A stretch of DNA of 64,000 nucleotides. It comes from Bacillus sp. USDA818B3_A. Lineage in GTDB: Bacteria > Bacillota > Bacilli > Bacillales > Cytobacillaceae. Of the stretch, positions 37,244 to 45,512 are shown piece by piece. A model generated the notes under the pieces. The model was not told where the DNA came from and made no database searches. It was given only the letters and a program-made list of their open reading frames with translations. The DNA is taken from contig NZ_JAABNN010000008.1 of assembly GCF_009928415.1 (NCBI RefSeq), forward strand, positions 62,001-126,000. The letters run 5' to 3'. The first letter of the stretch is position 1, and every line of letters begins with the position of its first letter. The translations under genes were made by a program, and so were the position numbers.

Positions 37244-38593
37244 ATGAATAAAAATCAGCAGCAGACTCTTCAAAAAGGACTCCTGCCAAGGCATGTACAG
37301 TTTATTGCCCTTGCCGGGATGATTGGGACTGGTATTTTCAAAGGCAGTTCTGATACCTTAAATATGGCCGGACCAAGTGTGATTATTGCCTATTTAATAG
37401 GAGGATTATTGCTATTTATTATTATGGCAGCATTAGGTGAATTGGCATTGGCTTACCCCAATCACAATGTACAGCATTTAGTTAATAAGGCATTCGGCGG
37501 TCAAGTTTCCTATATAGTCGGATGGTTATATTGGATTAATTGGCTTTTAGTTACGGTTGTGGAATTATTAGCCGCGGGAAGTTTCCTTCAATTTTGGTTC
37601 CCTCAGGTTCCCTTATGGCTCCTAAGCCTTCTTTGTACGGTTCTCATTGTCGGAATTAATTTATTCCAAGTCAAATATTATGGTGAGCTTGAGTTTTGGT
37701 TCGCCGGTATTAAAATTATTGCCCTGATTGCCTTTATTATTTTAGGATTTTTACTGCTTTTAGGAGTCATACCAAGCAATATTCATGATCCTCTGGCAAA
37801 CTTTACTGACCACGGCGGCTTTTTCCCGCATGGGTTAACGGGAACATTCAGCGCCTTTTTAGTCGTTATGTTCTCCTATGGCGGAGCTGAATTAATTGGT
37901 GTGGCTGTTACTGAAACCAAAGATGCTGACCGTGTCTTGCCAAAAATAATTAAAAGCGCTGTTTGGCGTGTCATTATCTTTTATGTTTTTCCAATCTTAA
38001 TTATCTGCGGGATGATGCCTTGGAACAAGGTGACTGGTCAAGAAAGTCCATTTGTTCAGGTTTTTAGTAGCACAGGCTTACCTGGAGCTGCCCACATTAT
38101 GAACTTTGTCCTTTTAACGGCCGTTCTATCAGCAGCTAATTCTGGTATTTATGCGACATCTAGAACATTGTTTTCTATGGCCCAGAGCAAGGTTGCCCCA
38201 AAAATACTTGCAAAAGTTTCAACAAAGGGTATTCCAATCATGGGGATATTGATAACCAGCATATTTATATTAGTTGGTGTATACTTAGCCTATTTAACTC
38301 CAAGCCAAGTAATCGGCTACCTCATGACCATACCAGGGTTTACAGTCATGATGATTTGGATGAGTATTTGTGCCGCACAGTTAAAGTTAAGGCCGAGGTA
38401 CACACATAATCCTGCATTTAAAGTGAAATGGTTCCCTTTTACTACGGTTTTCGCACTTGTATCATTAGTAATCATTTTCATTGGATTCTTATTTAATGCG
38501 GATAATTGGATTGGAACCACGGTTTGTATTGTAACAATTGTTAGTTTAATCATCCTTTCATTTATAAATAAAAAACCTTTAGAAATAAAATAG
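37244..38593 (+). CDS. APC-superfamily amino-acid permease
   Basis: The 449-residue membrane protein has about 12 predicted helices and the amino-acid transporter signature near its start, IALAGMIGTGIFKGSSDTLNMAGPSVIIAYLIGG (helix 1), where GMIGTGIF is the substrate-backbone motif. It is an AAT-type H+-coupled importer similar to the Bacillus YtnA/AlaP group; the substrate cannot be read from sequence. In B. subtilis a related permease, ytnA, lies further along, between ytoA and asnB. It has a strong promoter with an operator-like repeat and its own terminator, so it is a regulated single gene. Confidence 0.92.
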   Translation: MNKNQQQTLQKGLLPRHVQFIALAGMIGTGIFKGSSDTLNMAGPSVIIAYLIGGLLLFIIMAALGELALAYPNHNVQHLVNKAFGGQVSYIVGWLYWINWLLVTVVELLAAGSFLQFWFPQVPLWLLSLLCTVLIVGINLFQVKYYGELEFWFAGIKIIALIAFIILGFLLLLGVIPSNIHDPLANFTDHGGFFPHGLTGTFSAFLVVMFSYGGAELIGVAVTETKDADRVLPKIIKSAVWRVIIFYVFPILIICGMMPWNKVTGQESPFVQVFSSTGLPGAAHIMNFVLLTAVLSAANSGIYATSRTLFSMAQSKVAPKILAKVSTKGIPIMGILITSIFILVGVYLAYLTPSQVIGYLMTIPGFTVMMIWMSICAAQLKLRPRYTHNPAFKVKWFPFTTVFALVSLVIIFIGFLFNADNWIGTTVCIVTIVSLIILSFINKKPLEIK

Positions 38594-38597
38594 GAAC

Positions 38598-38643
38598 GTG
38601 AAATGGACAAGACCAGCAATTTTGCTGGCCTTGTCCATTTTTA
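38598..38643. terminator. bidirectional terminator between permease and arsR
   Basis: AATGGACAAG-CCAGCA and TGCTGG-CTTGTCCATT form a long, nearly perfect stem (about 38602-38640) with A/T tails on both sides. Confidence 0.92.
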
Positions 38644-39012
38644 ATTTTTGTTTGTTGGTTTAAAGTTTGATTCATGGTTCTCTGATTTTGGTTCTTCTGC
38701 TTCTAAGAAACGGCCCAAGGCACCCAATTTATTTTCCCAAAACAACTCAAAATACTGGAGCCAGTCTTTTAGTTCAAATAAAGGTCCGGCCTCAAGCTTA
38801 TAACGTGTTTCTCTTCCAACCTTCCGCTCCGTAACTAATCCTGCTTCAGATAACACCTTTAGATGTTTAGAAACGGCAGTCCGGGTGATGGGAAAATGTT
38901 CACTAATTGCAGTGACAGGCATTTCTTGGTTACTAAGAAGTTTTAATAGACTTCGACGGGTGGGGTCAGCAATGGCTTGAAATACATCATGTTTTGCTGA
39001 AGAAGCCGCCAT
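38641..39012 (-). CDS. ArsR-family transcriptional repressor
   Basis: The 123-residue protein has the ArsR winged helix: VFQAIADPTRRSLLKLL then ITRTAVSKHLKVLSEAGLVTERKVGRETRYKL. The metal-binding cysteines of classical ArsR/SmtB are absent, so it responds to something else. The C-terminal part is typical of regulators paired with AHSA1/SRPBCC genes. Its ATG directly follows the stop of the AHSA1 gene (TAAATG), so the two are co-translated. Two operator-like repeats lie in the promoter of the pair, pointing to autoregulation. Confidence 0.92.
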   Translation of the reverse strand: MAASSAKHDVFQAIADPTRRSLLKLLSNQEMPVTAISEHFPITRTAVSKHLKVLSEAGLVTERKVGRETRYKLEAGPLFELKDWLQYFELFWENKLGALGRFLEAEEPKSENHESNFKPTNKN

Positions 39013-39438
39013 TTATGCTTCAACATATCCTTGCAATTTTTTAACAAGCCCTGCCCAGCCTTGATTCATGTTCTCACGAATTGGCGTATGCGGCGCACCA
39101 AACTCAGTGACTTTATTAACATCCCATCCACCGTGGATTAAAGTTAATTCTGTTTTATCTGCCAATTCCTTTAATTCAAAGGTTAAGGTCCAGTCTTTTC
39201 CCCAATTAAATGAAAGACGGTTTGGCGGGTCTACATGTGTTACCTTACATGGGGACATGCCAAATTGCCCTGCATTTAAGTGAAATTCATAACCTTCTCT
39301 AGCTTTTAAATCATTCGGCATGAACCAGGCACTAAGGCCCTCTGCCGTAGCTACGGCATCCCATACTTTAGCGATTGGCGCGTTATAAACGACTGTGTAT
39401 TTAATATCCTCTAGTGTTGCTTGTGATTGATTTTCCAT
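39013..39438 (-). CDS. SRPBCC/AHSA1-family protein
   Basis: The 141-residue protein is of the START-like AHSA1 family (activator of Hsp90 homologue 1-like C-terminal domain), with VYNAPIAKVWDAVATAEGLSAWFMP at the start and ENMNQGWAGLVKKLQGYVEA at the end. The fold is a helix-grip cavity that binds hydrophobic ligands. Genes of this type are very often next to an ArsR regulator, but the function is not known. The ATG follows CTAGGAGGCATTTCA. It is the first gene of the pair and is transcribed from the operator-containing promoter at 39494-39523. Confidence 0.9.
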   Translation of the reverse strand: MENQSQATLEDIKYTVVYNAPIAKVWDAVATAEGLSAWFMPNDLKAREGYEFHLNAGQFGMSPCKVTHVDPPNRLSFNWGKDWTLTFELKELADKTELTLIHGGWDVNKVTEFGAPHTPIRENMNQGWAGLVKKLQGYVEA

Positions 39439-39469
39439 TGAAATGCCTCCTAGTAGATTAACCTATTAC

Positions 39470-39523
39470 GAAACCATTTGGTTTCATAATAAAACTATAT
39501 AACACCATTTGGTTTCACGTCAA
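39470..39523 (-). promoter_or_regulatory. AHSA1-arsR promoter with two operators
   Basis: Reading leftward, -35 TTGACG (39518-39523) and -10 TATAGT (39494-39499) are 18 bases apart. Between them lies ACCATTTGGTTTCA (39504-39517, plus-strand reading). The same 14 bases recur at 39473-39486 as part of the perfect palindrome GAAACCATTTGGTTTC (39470-39485). The copies are 31 bases apart, three helical turns, so two repressor dimers could sit on one DNA face. Confidence 0.8.
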
Positions 39524-39539
39524 GCTATTTTATCAATGC

Positions 39540-39569
39540 AAAAAAGAGCTCAAAACCTAAGAGCTCTAA
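39540..39569 (-). terminator. speD terminator
   Basis: Reading leftward, AGAGCTC and GAGCTCT form a stem (39560-39567 with 39545-39551) followed by TTTTT. The right arm contains the speD stop codon. Confidence 0.85.
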
Positions 39570-40375
39570 ACAATATTTGTCCCGTAAAAAATTTCATCCA
39601 TCTCAATCTTTAATCGACGGGTGATTTCAATATGTTCATCCGGAGTCAGCTTATCTTTTGTATAACCAAAAAGATAGTTATTTAAATCGAATTCACGGAG
39701 TTTACATTTAGTGTGGAAAATGTTCTCCTGATAAACATTGACATCAATCATATCAAATTGTTCACCAACATCTTCAGGAATATAATTCTGAATTGAGTTT
39801 ATTTCATGATCGATAAAAAGCTTGTGGCCGCTCTTGTCCCTTGTAAACCCGCGAACTCGGTAATCAATCGCCATTACATCGGTTTCAAAGGATCTGATTA
39901 GATAGTGAAGGGCTTTTAACGGTGAAATTTCCCCGCAGGTTGAGACGTCAACATCGGCTCTAAAGGTGCTGATTCCCTCGTCCGGGTGAAACTCAGGGTA
40001 TGTATGGACCGTGATATGGCTTTTATCTAACTGCATGACCAATGATTCCGGCAATGGGCCTGGTGATTCCTCAAAGGATTCTTTTGGCACATCATGTGTC
40101 ACGGGTCCTTCAGATACTAACATCGTCACGCTGGCTCCGGCTGGTTCAAAATCTTGATAGGCCACATTCAATACGTGAGCACCAATGATATCAGCAACAT
40201 CCTTTAAAATCTTTTGCAGTCTTTCCGCACTGTATTGTTCATCAATATATTTCAAATAAGCTTCCCGTTCTTCTTTTGTTTTGGTAAAACAAATATCATA
40301 CATATTAAAACTTAAAGACTTTGTCAGGTTGTTGAAGCCGTGTAACTCAATAGCCTGATCGCGTGTCAGTTTCAT
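39566..40375 (-). CDS. speD: S-adenosylmethionine decarboxylase, E. coli type (class 1A)
   Basis: SpeD makes decarboxylated SAM, the aminopropyl donor for spermidine. The 269-residue proenzyme matches the long E. coli form and not the short (about 125-residue) B. subtilis form. The self-cleavage site is [13 protein letters not shown], with Lys118-Ser119 giving the pyruvoyl group at Ser119. Other blocks are [28 protein letters not shown] and [10 protein letters not shown]. The ATG follows AAGGGGGAACTGCC. It is a single gene with its own terminator. Confidence 0.95.
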   Translation of the reverse strand: MKLTRDQAIELHGFNNLTKSLSFNMYDICFTKTKEEREAYLKYIDEQYSAERLQKILKDVADIIGAHVLNVAYQDFEPAGASVTMLVSEGPVTHDVPKESFEESPGPLPESLVMQLDKSHITVHTYPEFHPDEGISTFRADVDVSTCGEISPLKALHYLIRSFETDVMAIDYRVRGFTRDKSGHKLFIDHEINSIQNYIPEDVGEQFDMIDVNVYQENIFHTKCKLREFDLNNYLFGYTKDKLTPDEHIEITRRLKIEMDEIFYGTNIV

Positions 40376-40473
40376 GGCAGTTCCCCCTTAGCAACACTGC
40401 TTTAATGCTTATTTACTAGTAAGATACCCATTTTTGAACGTCATTACTAATTATTTCATAAGGAAAGCTCTTA

Positions 40474-40516
40474 GCAATAAAAAAAGTAAGCAGCTAAAAA
40501 ATCAGCTGCTTACAAT
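40474..40516 (-). terminator. terminator of the pseudouridine synthase gene
   Basis: Reading leftward, GTAAGCAGCT and AGCTGCTTAC form a perfect 10-bp stem with an 8-base loop followed by TTTTTTTATT. The stop codon lies in the right arm. Confidence 0.92.
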
Positions 40517-41235
40517 GATTTCACCTGATATTCTCTTAATAACTCTACTTCCTCATCCGTTAGTTCCCGGTATTCTCCGAGTTCGAGAGTCTCATCTAAC
40601 GGCAGAGGGCCCATCGAAATCCGCTTCAAATAGACGACTTTTTTTCCGACTGCCTCAAACATTCTTTTTACTTGATGAAACTTGCCTTCAGTAATGGTTA
40701 ACTCAATATCAGAACGAATTCCTGATTTTAAAATCTTCAGTTCCCCAGGCTTTGTTTCATAACCGTCATCAAGGGTCACGCCTTTGGCAAAAGCTTTTAC
40801 ATCTTCTTCGGTCACTTCTCTGTCAATGACAGCAAAGTATGTTTTGGGTACATGCTTTTTTGGTGACAGTAAGCGATGAGCCAACTGACCATCATTAGTT
40901 ATTAAAAGCAGACCCTCTGTATCCTTGTCCAATCTCCCCACCGGAAAAGGCTCATAAACTTGATCCTCAAGCTCTAACAGGTCAATGACAGTCTCACAAG
41001 AATTATCCTCTGTTGCGGATAACACCCCGTCCGGCTTGTTCATCATTAAATAAATGAATTCTTTGTACTCAATCACTTCACCATTTAAGGTCACGGTTTG
41101 ATTTTTTTCATCCACATGCTGTTTTGGATCCTTGACAATCACATCATCTATTCGAACGGCACCGCTTTTTAAAAGCTGTTTCACTTCTTTCCGGCTGCCG
41201 TAACCTAGATTTGCTAACATCTTATCAATTCTCAA
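40510..41235 (-). CDS. rsuA: RsuA-type 16S rRNA pseudouridine synthase
   Basis: The 241-residue protein has an N-terminal S4 RNA-binding domain (about 1-60) and the RsuA/RluB catalytic domain. VGRLDKDTEGLLLITNDGQLAH holds the catalytic Asp, and TITEGKFHQVKRMFEAVGKKVVYLKRI is the C-terminal family block. It isomerises a uridine in rRNA, most likely U516 of 16S rRNA. The start is the TTG at 41235, after AAGGAGGCAAAGCG; the frame extends 25 codons upstream. It overlaps the end of ytgP by 11 bases and is co-translated with it. Confidence 0.92.
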   Translation of the reverse strand: MRIDKMLANLGYGSRKEVKQLLKSGAVRIDDVIVKDPKQHVDEKNQTVTLNGEVIEYKEFIYLMMNKPDGVLSATEDNSCETVIDLLELEDQVYEPFPVGRLDKDTEGLLLITNDGQLAHRLLSPKKHVPKTYFAVIDREVTEEDVKAFAKGVTLDDGYETKPGELKILKSGIRSDIELTITEGKFHQVKRMFEAVGKKVVYLKRISMGPLPLDETLELGEYRELTDEEVELLREYQVKSL

Positions 41236-42856
41236 CGCTTTGCCTCCTTCTTGGCAGTTTAAATTTATGGAGGACCCGCTCAATTCTGTCCCCGAATAGT
41301 TTAGTTGCAAGTCCTGATTTTAATCCCAAATAAAAATAGATTCCGGCACCCACAAAAGCACTAATTACAATGATGATAACAGACTGCACTTTTGAAGCCG
41401 GGGATAGGAATAGTAATAGAATTTTATACATAACCTCTGTTCCAACCCACATGAAACCAGCAAAAATCACAATCAATAAACTTCTCCGCCAAACGAATCG
41501 GTATTGATATCGGGAGAAATATTTAATGACTATTAAATTAATGATAATGGAGACCAAGTACCCGAGCGCGGTTGCCAGAACGGCGCCTCTTGTTTCAAAC
41601 ATCTTTACTAAAGGAATATTAAGGGATAGTTTAACCAATAATCCGACTAGTAAGCTTAAAATCGTATAACGCTGTTCATTAATTCCTTGCATGATTGCCG
41701 CCGTTACGGAATAAAGAGAAAATAGGATGGCTACTGGCGCATAAGCACCTAAAACCTGTGTTCCAAGGGTATCATGCTCATAAAAGGAAGTATAAACAGG
41801 CTCTGCCAATAAGGACAACCCAATCGCAGCCGGCAATGTCAGGAATAATAATACCTGAAAAGTTTGATTTAATTGGTGTGTTAAGTTTTGACGGTCATTC
41901 TCCACATAGGCCTTGGTAATGCTCGGTACCAGTGTTAACGAAAAGGCCGTAGCCAGGGATACAGGAATGATGACAATTTTATGCGACTCGAAATTCAAAA
42001 TCCCGAAAGCTGTTTCGGCCAATTTCTTTGTCGTTCCCATTTCTACTAGGGCCTTGGTAAGGGTAAATTGATCAATGAGCTGAAATAATGGATTGGCAAT
42101 TCCTACAAATACAAAGGGCGCCGCATAGATAAAGATTTCTTTATAAATCTCTTTCAGCGAAATATTGACCGTTCCCTTATCTTGTTTCAAAAGCTCATCT
42201 AAATGAGGCTTCCGCTTATACCAATACCAAAATAGCACCACAAGTCCTCCGATCGCCCCAACAAAAGCGGCAAAAGTGGCGACACTTACTGCGGTTACCA
42301 TTGACCCGTTTAAGAACTTTAAGACCACATAGGCCCCTACCAGGGTGAAGAGGATTCTAACAATTTGTTCAACGACCTGTGACGCTGCAGATGGCCCCAT
42401 CGATTGATGTCCTTGAAAATATCCTCTAATCAAGCTCATAAAGGGAACAAGGATTAAGGCAAAACTGACCGCCCTCATGACCGTTACCACATCATCCAGC
42501 TGGCCTTTCCCTGGATTACTCATTTCCGCCAAGACAGGGGCTGCTAGATACATAATTAAAAAGGCGGCAAAACCGGTTAATGACATCACCATTAAACCGG
42601 ATTTAAATAATTTCCTGCCCACTGCATATTCTTCGAGCGCATTATATTTTGCAATAAACTTTGAGACAGCCAGTGGTACACCCGCTGTTGCGATGCTGAT
42701 AAATATCGTGTAAGGGACATATCCGTAGGAATAAAGCTGTGTCCCCTGTTTTCCTACAATCTGATAAAACGGTATAACATAAATGAGTCCGATTATTTTA
42801 GAAAGTATGGTTCCTAATGTTAATATAAACGTTCCTCGTAAAAGCTTTGACTGCAT
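41225..42856 (-). CDS. ytgP: YtgP, MurJ-type lipid II flippase of the MOP superfamily
   Basis: The 543-residue integral membrane protein has about 14 helices and the polysaccharide-export/MurJ layout. YtgP of B. subtilis can replace E. coli MurJ and is taken to flip lipid II across the membrane. Typical segments are the N-terminal LLRGTFILTLGTILSKIIGLIYVIPFY and ALILVPFMSLIRGYFQGHQSMGPSA in the middle. The start follows AGGAAGGGATTCT. Its end overlaps the rsuA-like gene. Confidence 0.93.
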   Translation of the reverse strand: MQSKLLRGTFILTLGTILSKIIGLIYVIPFYQIVGKQGTQLYSYGYVPYTIFISIATAGVPLAVSKFIAKYNALEEYAVGRKLFKSGLMVMSLTGFAAFLIMYLAAPVLAEMSNPGKGQLDDVVTVMRAVSFALILVPFMSLIRGYFQGHQSMGPSAASQVVEQIVRILFTLVGAYVVLKFLNGSMVTAVSVATFAAFVGAIGGLVVLFWYWYKRKPHLDELLKQDKGTVNISLKEIYKEIFIYAAPFVFVGIANPLFQLIDQFTLTKALVEMGTTKKLAETAFGILNFESHKIVIIPVSLATAFSLTLVPSITKAYVENDRQNLTHQLNQTFQVLLFLTLPAAIGLSLLAEPVYTSFYEHDTLGTQVLGAYAPVAILFSLYSVTAAIMQGINEQRYTILSLLVGLLVKLSLNIPLVKMFETRGAVLATALGYLVSIIINLIVIKYFSRYQYRFVWRRSLLIVIFAGFMWVGTEVMYKILLLFLSPASKVQSVIIIVISAFVGAGIYFYLGLKSGLATKLFGDRIERVLHKFKLPRRRQSVEN

Positions 42857-43060
42857 AGAATCCCTTCCTACCCGAAAAGATACGTTCGGTCATTCACAAA
42901 GAATAATCGACGTTTTTTGCACACTATTAGTAGTTTACAACTTCTTTTCCTCCGATGCTACTCACAGCTAAGTTATTTTACTTAAAAAAATGACCATATT
43001 CGTTTTAATTTCACAGGTTATGTTTATAATGAAATGAATAAATAAAAGTTGGTGGATAAA

Positions 43061-44335
43061 ATGGATTACGATTGTATAGTCATTGGCGGCGGCCCCTCAG
43101 GGTTAATGGCGGCCATTGCTGCTGGAGAAAAAGGTGCAAGGGTTCTCTTAATTGATAAAGGGGAAAAGTTGGGCCGAAAGCTTGCTATTTCTGGGGGCGG
43201 ACGATGTAATGTAACGAACCGGCTGCCAGTTGAAGAGATTATCAAGCACCTGCCGGGAAACGGAAAATTTTTATATAGTGCTTTTTCCATTTTCAGTAAT
43301 GAGGATATTATCCGCTTTTTTGAAAAGCTTGGTATTGAATTGAAAGAAGAGGATCACGGGCGGATGTTTCCTGTCAGCAATAAGGCTCAATCAGTAGTGG
43401 ATGCTCTTTTAGAACAGCTCGAAAAACTTCGTGTAAGAGTCTTCAGAAATAGTCCTGTGGCGGATGTTCTCTATGAAAATGGACATGTTTCTTCTGTTCT
43501 GCTTAAAGATGGACAACAATTATCTACTAAATCAGTTGTAATTGCTGTAGGCGGGAAATCGGTCCCACACACAGGGTCTACCGGTGATGGTTACGCCTGG
43601 GCCGAAAAAGCTGGACATACCATTACAGAGTTGTTTCCTACGGAAGTACCTGTAACATCCAGCGAACCTTTTATAAAAAATAAAGCGCTGCAGGGATTAT
43701 CTTTAAGGGATATTAATCTCAGTGTCTTAAATCCGAAGGGGAAACCCCTAATCTCCCATCGGATGGATATGTTGTTTACCCATTTTGGCGTGAGCGGCCC
43801 CGCTGTTTTGCGCTGCAGTCAATTTGTAGTCAAGGCACTGAAGAAGTGGAATCTAAAAGAAGTAACGATGAGCCTGGATGCTCTTCCAGACCGAAAAGAG
43901 GAAGAAATTTTTCAAGAGATTGTGAAACTCGTAAAAGGCGAACCTAAAAAGAGCATCAAAAATACTTTAAAGGGAATCGTACCGGAGCGTTATCTTCTAT
44001 TCCTGTTAGAAATAAATGATATAGAGCCTTCCGAGCAGGGAGGCACCATTTCTAATGAAAAGATCCGTGCGTTCGTGAAGGGCTGCAAACAATTCCAATT
44101 CAAAGTGAATGGCACCCTCCCGCTTGAAAAAGCATTTGTGACCGGCGGAGGAGTCAGCGTCAAGGAGATTGAGCCACAAACGATGGCTTCAAAATTGATG
44201 GACGGGCTTTATTTTTGTGGGGAAATCCTAGATATCCACGGTTATACAGGCGGCTATAATATTACATCTGCCTTAGTAACGGGCAGGCTTGCTGGAACCA
44301 ATGCAGCACTATCTGCAAAAAATTATCGGGCGTGA
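43061..44335 (+). CDS. ytfP: YtfP, HI0933-like FAD-dependent oxidoreductase
   Basis: The 424-residue flavoprotein has the N-terminal dinucleotide fold [22 protein letters not shown] (about 4-25), [14 protein letters not shown] (about 45-58), and the C-terminal family block [14 protein letters not shown] and [20 protein letters not shown]. The HI0933/BaiN family reduces unsaturated bonds in quinone- or steroid-like compounds, but for YtfP the substrate is unknown. The ATG at 43061 follows GTTGGTGGATAA; the frame begins at a TTG four codons upstream. A TATAAT lies 31 bases before the start. Confidence 0.93.
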   Translation: MDYDCIVIGGGPSGLMAAIAAGEKGARVLLIDKGEKLGRKLAISGGGRCNVTNRLPVEEIIKHLPGNGKFLYSAFSIFSNEDIIRFFEKLGIELKEEDHGRMFPVSNKAQSVVDALLEQLEKLRVRVFRNSPVADVLYENGHVSSVLLKDGQQLSTKSVVIAVGGKSVPHTGSTGDGYAWAEKAGHTITELFPTEVPVTSSEPFIKNKALQGLSLRDINLSVLNPKGKPLISHRMDMLFTHFGVSGPAVLRCSQFVVKALKKWNLKEVTMSLDALPDRKEEEIFQEIVKLVKGEPKKSIKNTLKGIVPERYLLFLLEINDIEPSEQGGTISNEKIRAFVKGCKQFQFKVNGTLPLEKAFVTGGGVSVKEIEPQTMASKLMDGLYFCGEILDIHGYTGGYNITSALVTGRLAGTNAALSAKNYRA

Positions 44336-44356
44336 GGTACTATCACGCCCGATAGA
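44324..44356. repeat. hairpin covering both stop codons of ytfP and cse60
   Basis: ATCGGGCGTGA and TCACGCCCGAT form a perfect 11-bp stem with a short loop. The ytfP stop lies in the left arm and the cse60 stop in the right arm. There is no T-run on either side, so it is not a standard intrinsic terminator. Confidence 0.8.
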
Positions 44357-44528
44357 TAATCATTGCGGTAAAGCAGTAAATCTGCTCTTCCTCTTCTTCT
44401 TCTGTCATTGCTGCCACATTGTACTTGATATCGACTAGGCTTTGATCATCTATACCTTTTAAAAATCGATTCATTTCTTGTTCTAAATCTTTTTCATGCT
44501 CCCTATCAAATAACTTTACTTGGATCAC
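44343..44528 (-). CDS. cse60: sporulation protein Cse60
   Basis: The 61-residue acidic protein matches Cse60 (YteV) of B. subtilis, a product of a gene transcribed by sigma-E in the mother cell. It contains LFDREHEKDLEQEMNRFLKGI and a run of Glu (EEEEEEQ) before IYCFTAMIIYRA. Its role in the spore is unknown. The gene is direct evidence that the organism sporulates. The ATG follows AGAGGAGAGGCGTTTTG. It is a single gene convergent with ytfP. Confidence 0.88.
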   Translation of the reverse strand: MIQVKLFDREHEKDLEQEMNRFLKGIDDQSLVDIKYNVAAMTEEEEEEQIYCFTAMIIYRA

Positions 44529-44671
44529 AAAACGCCTCTCCTCTCTCTTTTTCTACTAGTATTCTCACTTTTTCAGAATTTTAAAAATACAAAACCTATA
44601 AAAGTTAAGGTAATTTTAAGTTTTACTCTGTAAACTGCCCATTGAGGTCAAATAGAAAGGAGCAGCTCGAG

Positions 44672-45067
44672 GTGGATAAAAAACAAAAGATTTCTTGGGG
44701 AGTCAGTTTTGGCAGCTTGGCACTAGTAGCAGGAATGGTCTCCTATCTTGGGTTTTCTAATAACGGCAATACCAATCAAGTAGCAATTAATGGCGGACAA
44801 CAATCAAGTAACAATACAAATCAGCAGCCCTCACAGGGAGGATTTAACTCACAACAAGATCAACATTCAGGGCAAGATTTCAGTGGTTCCTGGGGCGGGG
44901 ACAGTACTTCGCAATTTGATCAAAATCAACAATCACCCGATACTAACACAGATGACAGTGGACAGGGCTTTGATAATAGCAATCAGCAACAGGGTCCATA
45001 CTTTAACGGAGGTGGACAACCCTCAGGTCATCAGCATGGATATGATACCACAACAGGCGGCACCTGA
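44672..45067 (+). CDS. Gln/Asn/Gly-rich membrane-anchored hypothetical protein
   Basis: The 131-residue product starts with a short basic segment (VDKKQKISW), one membrane helix (about 9-28, GVSFGSLALVAGMVSYLGF) and about 100 residues of low complexity rich in Gln, Asn, Gly, Ser and Asp (for example FNSQQDQHSGQDFSGSWGGD). It ends GHQHGYDTTTGGT. It is probably exported and disordered; it could be a spore- or wall-associated protein. No family was recognised. The start is the GTG at 44672, 9 bases after AAAGGAG. It has its own terminator and lies between cse60 and ytwF. Confidence 0.72.
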   Translation: MDKKQKISWGVSFGSLALVAGMVSYLGFSNNGNTNQVAINGGQQSSNNTNQQPSQGGFNSQQDQHSGQDFSGSWGGDSTSQFDQNQQSPDTNTDDSGQGFDNSNQQQGPYFNGGGQPSGHQHGYDTTTGGT

Positions 45068-45103
45068 TACCCTATTTGGATGCTCTCATGCACCGACTGC
45101 ACA

Positions 45104-45134
45104 AAAAAACCGATTCCAAAACGGAATCGGTTAT
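45104..45134. terminator. terminator between the Gln/Asn-rich gene and ytwF
   Basis: ACCGATTCC and GGAATCGGT form a perfect stem with a short loop. Reading leftward it is followed by TTTTTTT and so ends ytwF; its plus-strand T-run is short. It overlaps the ytwF stop. Confidence 0.88.
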
Positions 45135-45445
45135 TCTGTGTATTCAGTTTCTCCTGTCCAAGCAAGCATACCGCCAATCATATTACGGACCTTATAACCT
45201 TGTTCTTGTAGATAATAGCATACATTACCGCTGCGGTGGCTCGAGCGGCAAATAAATATATATTCCTTATCTTTATCAAATTTGTCTAGATTAGCAGGTA
45301 TATCCCCCATTCGAATATGCTTTGCCCCCGGTATCATCCCAAACACAACTTCCTCATCTTCTCTTACATCCACAAGCTCAAGTTTCTCCCCTGCCTCAAG
45401 CTTCTTTTGTACTTCTTCAGGTGTAATCACTTTAATTTCTTCCAT
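45131..45445 (-). CDS. ytwF: YtwF, rhodanese-domain protein
   Basis: The 104-residue protein is a single rhodanese domain. The persulfide cysteine is in FICRSSHRSGNVC (about residues 64-76) and the domain carries LVDVREDEEVVFGMIPGAKHI. It carries sulfane sulfur for unknown partners. The ATG at 45445 is the likely start, with AAAGGGATG 9-13 bases before it; in-frame starts at 45454 and 45478 are less well placed. It follows leuS on the same strand, after the leuS terminator. Confidence 0.9.
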   Translation of the reverse strand: MEEIKVITPEEVQKKLEAGEKLELVDVREDEEVVFGMIPGAKHIRMGDIPANLDKFDKDKEYIFICRSSHRSGNVCYYLQEQGYKVRNMIGGMLAWTGETEYTE

Positions 45446-45461
45446 CCCATTCATCCCTTTC

Positions 45462-45500
45462 AGAAAAACATCCTCCAAGTTAAAAGGAGGATGTTTAATT
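45462..45500 (-). terminator. leuS terminator
   Basis: Reading leftward, AAACATCCTCC and GGAGGATGTTT form a perfect 11-bp stem with a 9-base loop followed by TTTTT, 13 bases past the leuS stop. Confidence 0.92.
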
Positions 45501-45512
45501 TTGAAGTTCTTA

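Noticed and set aside
44790..45197. 135-residue frame overlapping the Gln/Asn-rich gene
   Set aside because: It is a shifted reading of the same low-complexity DNA, without a ribosome site, and runs through the terminator and the end of ytwF.
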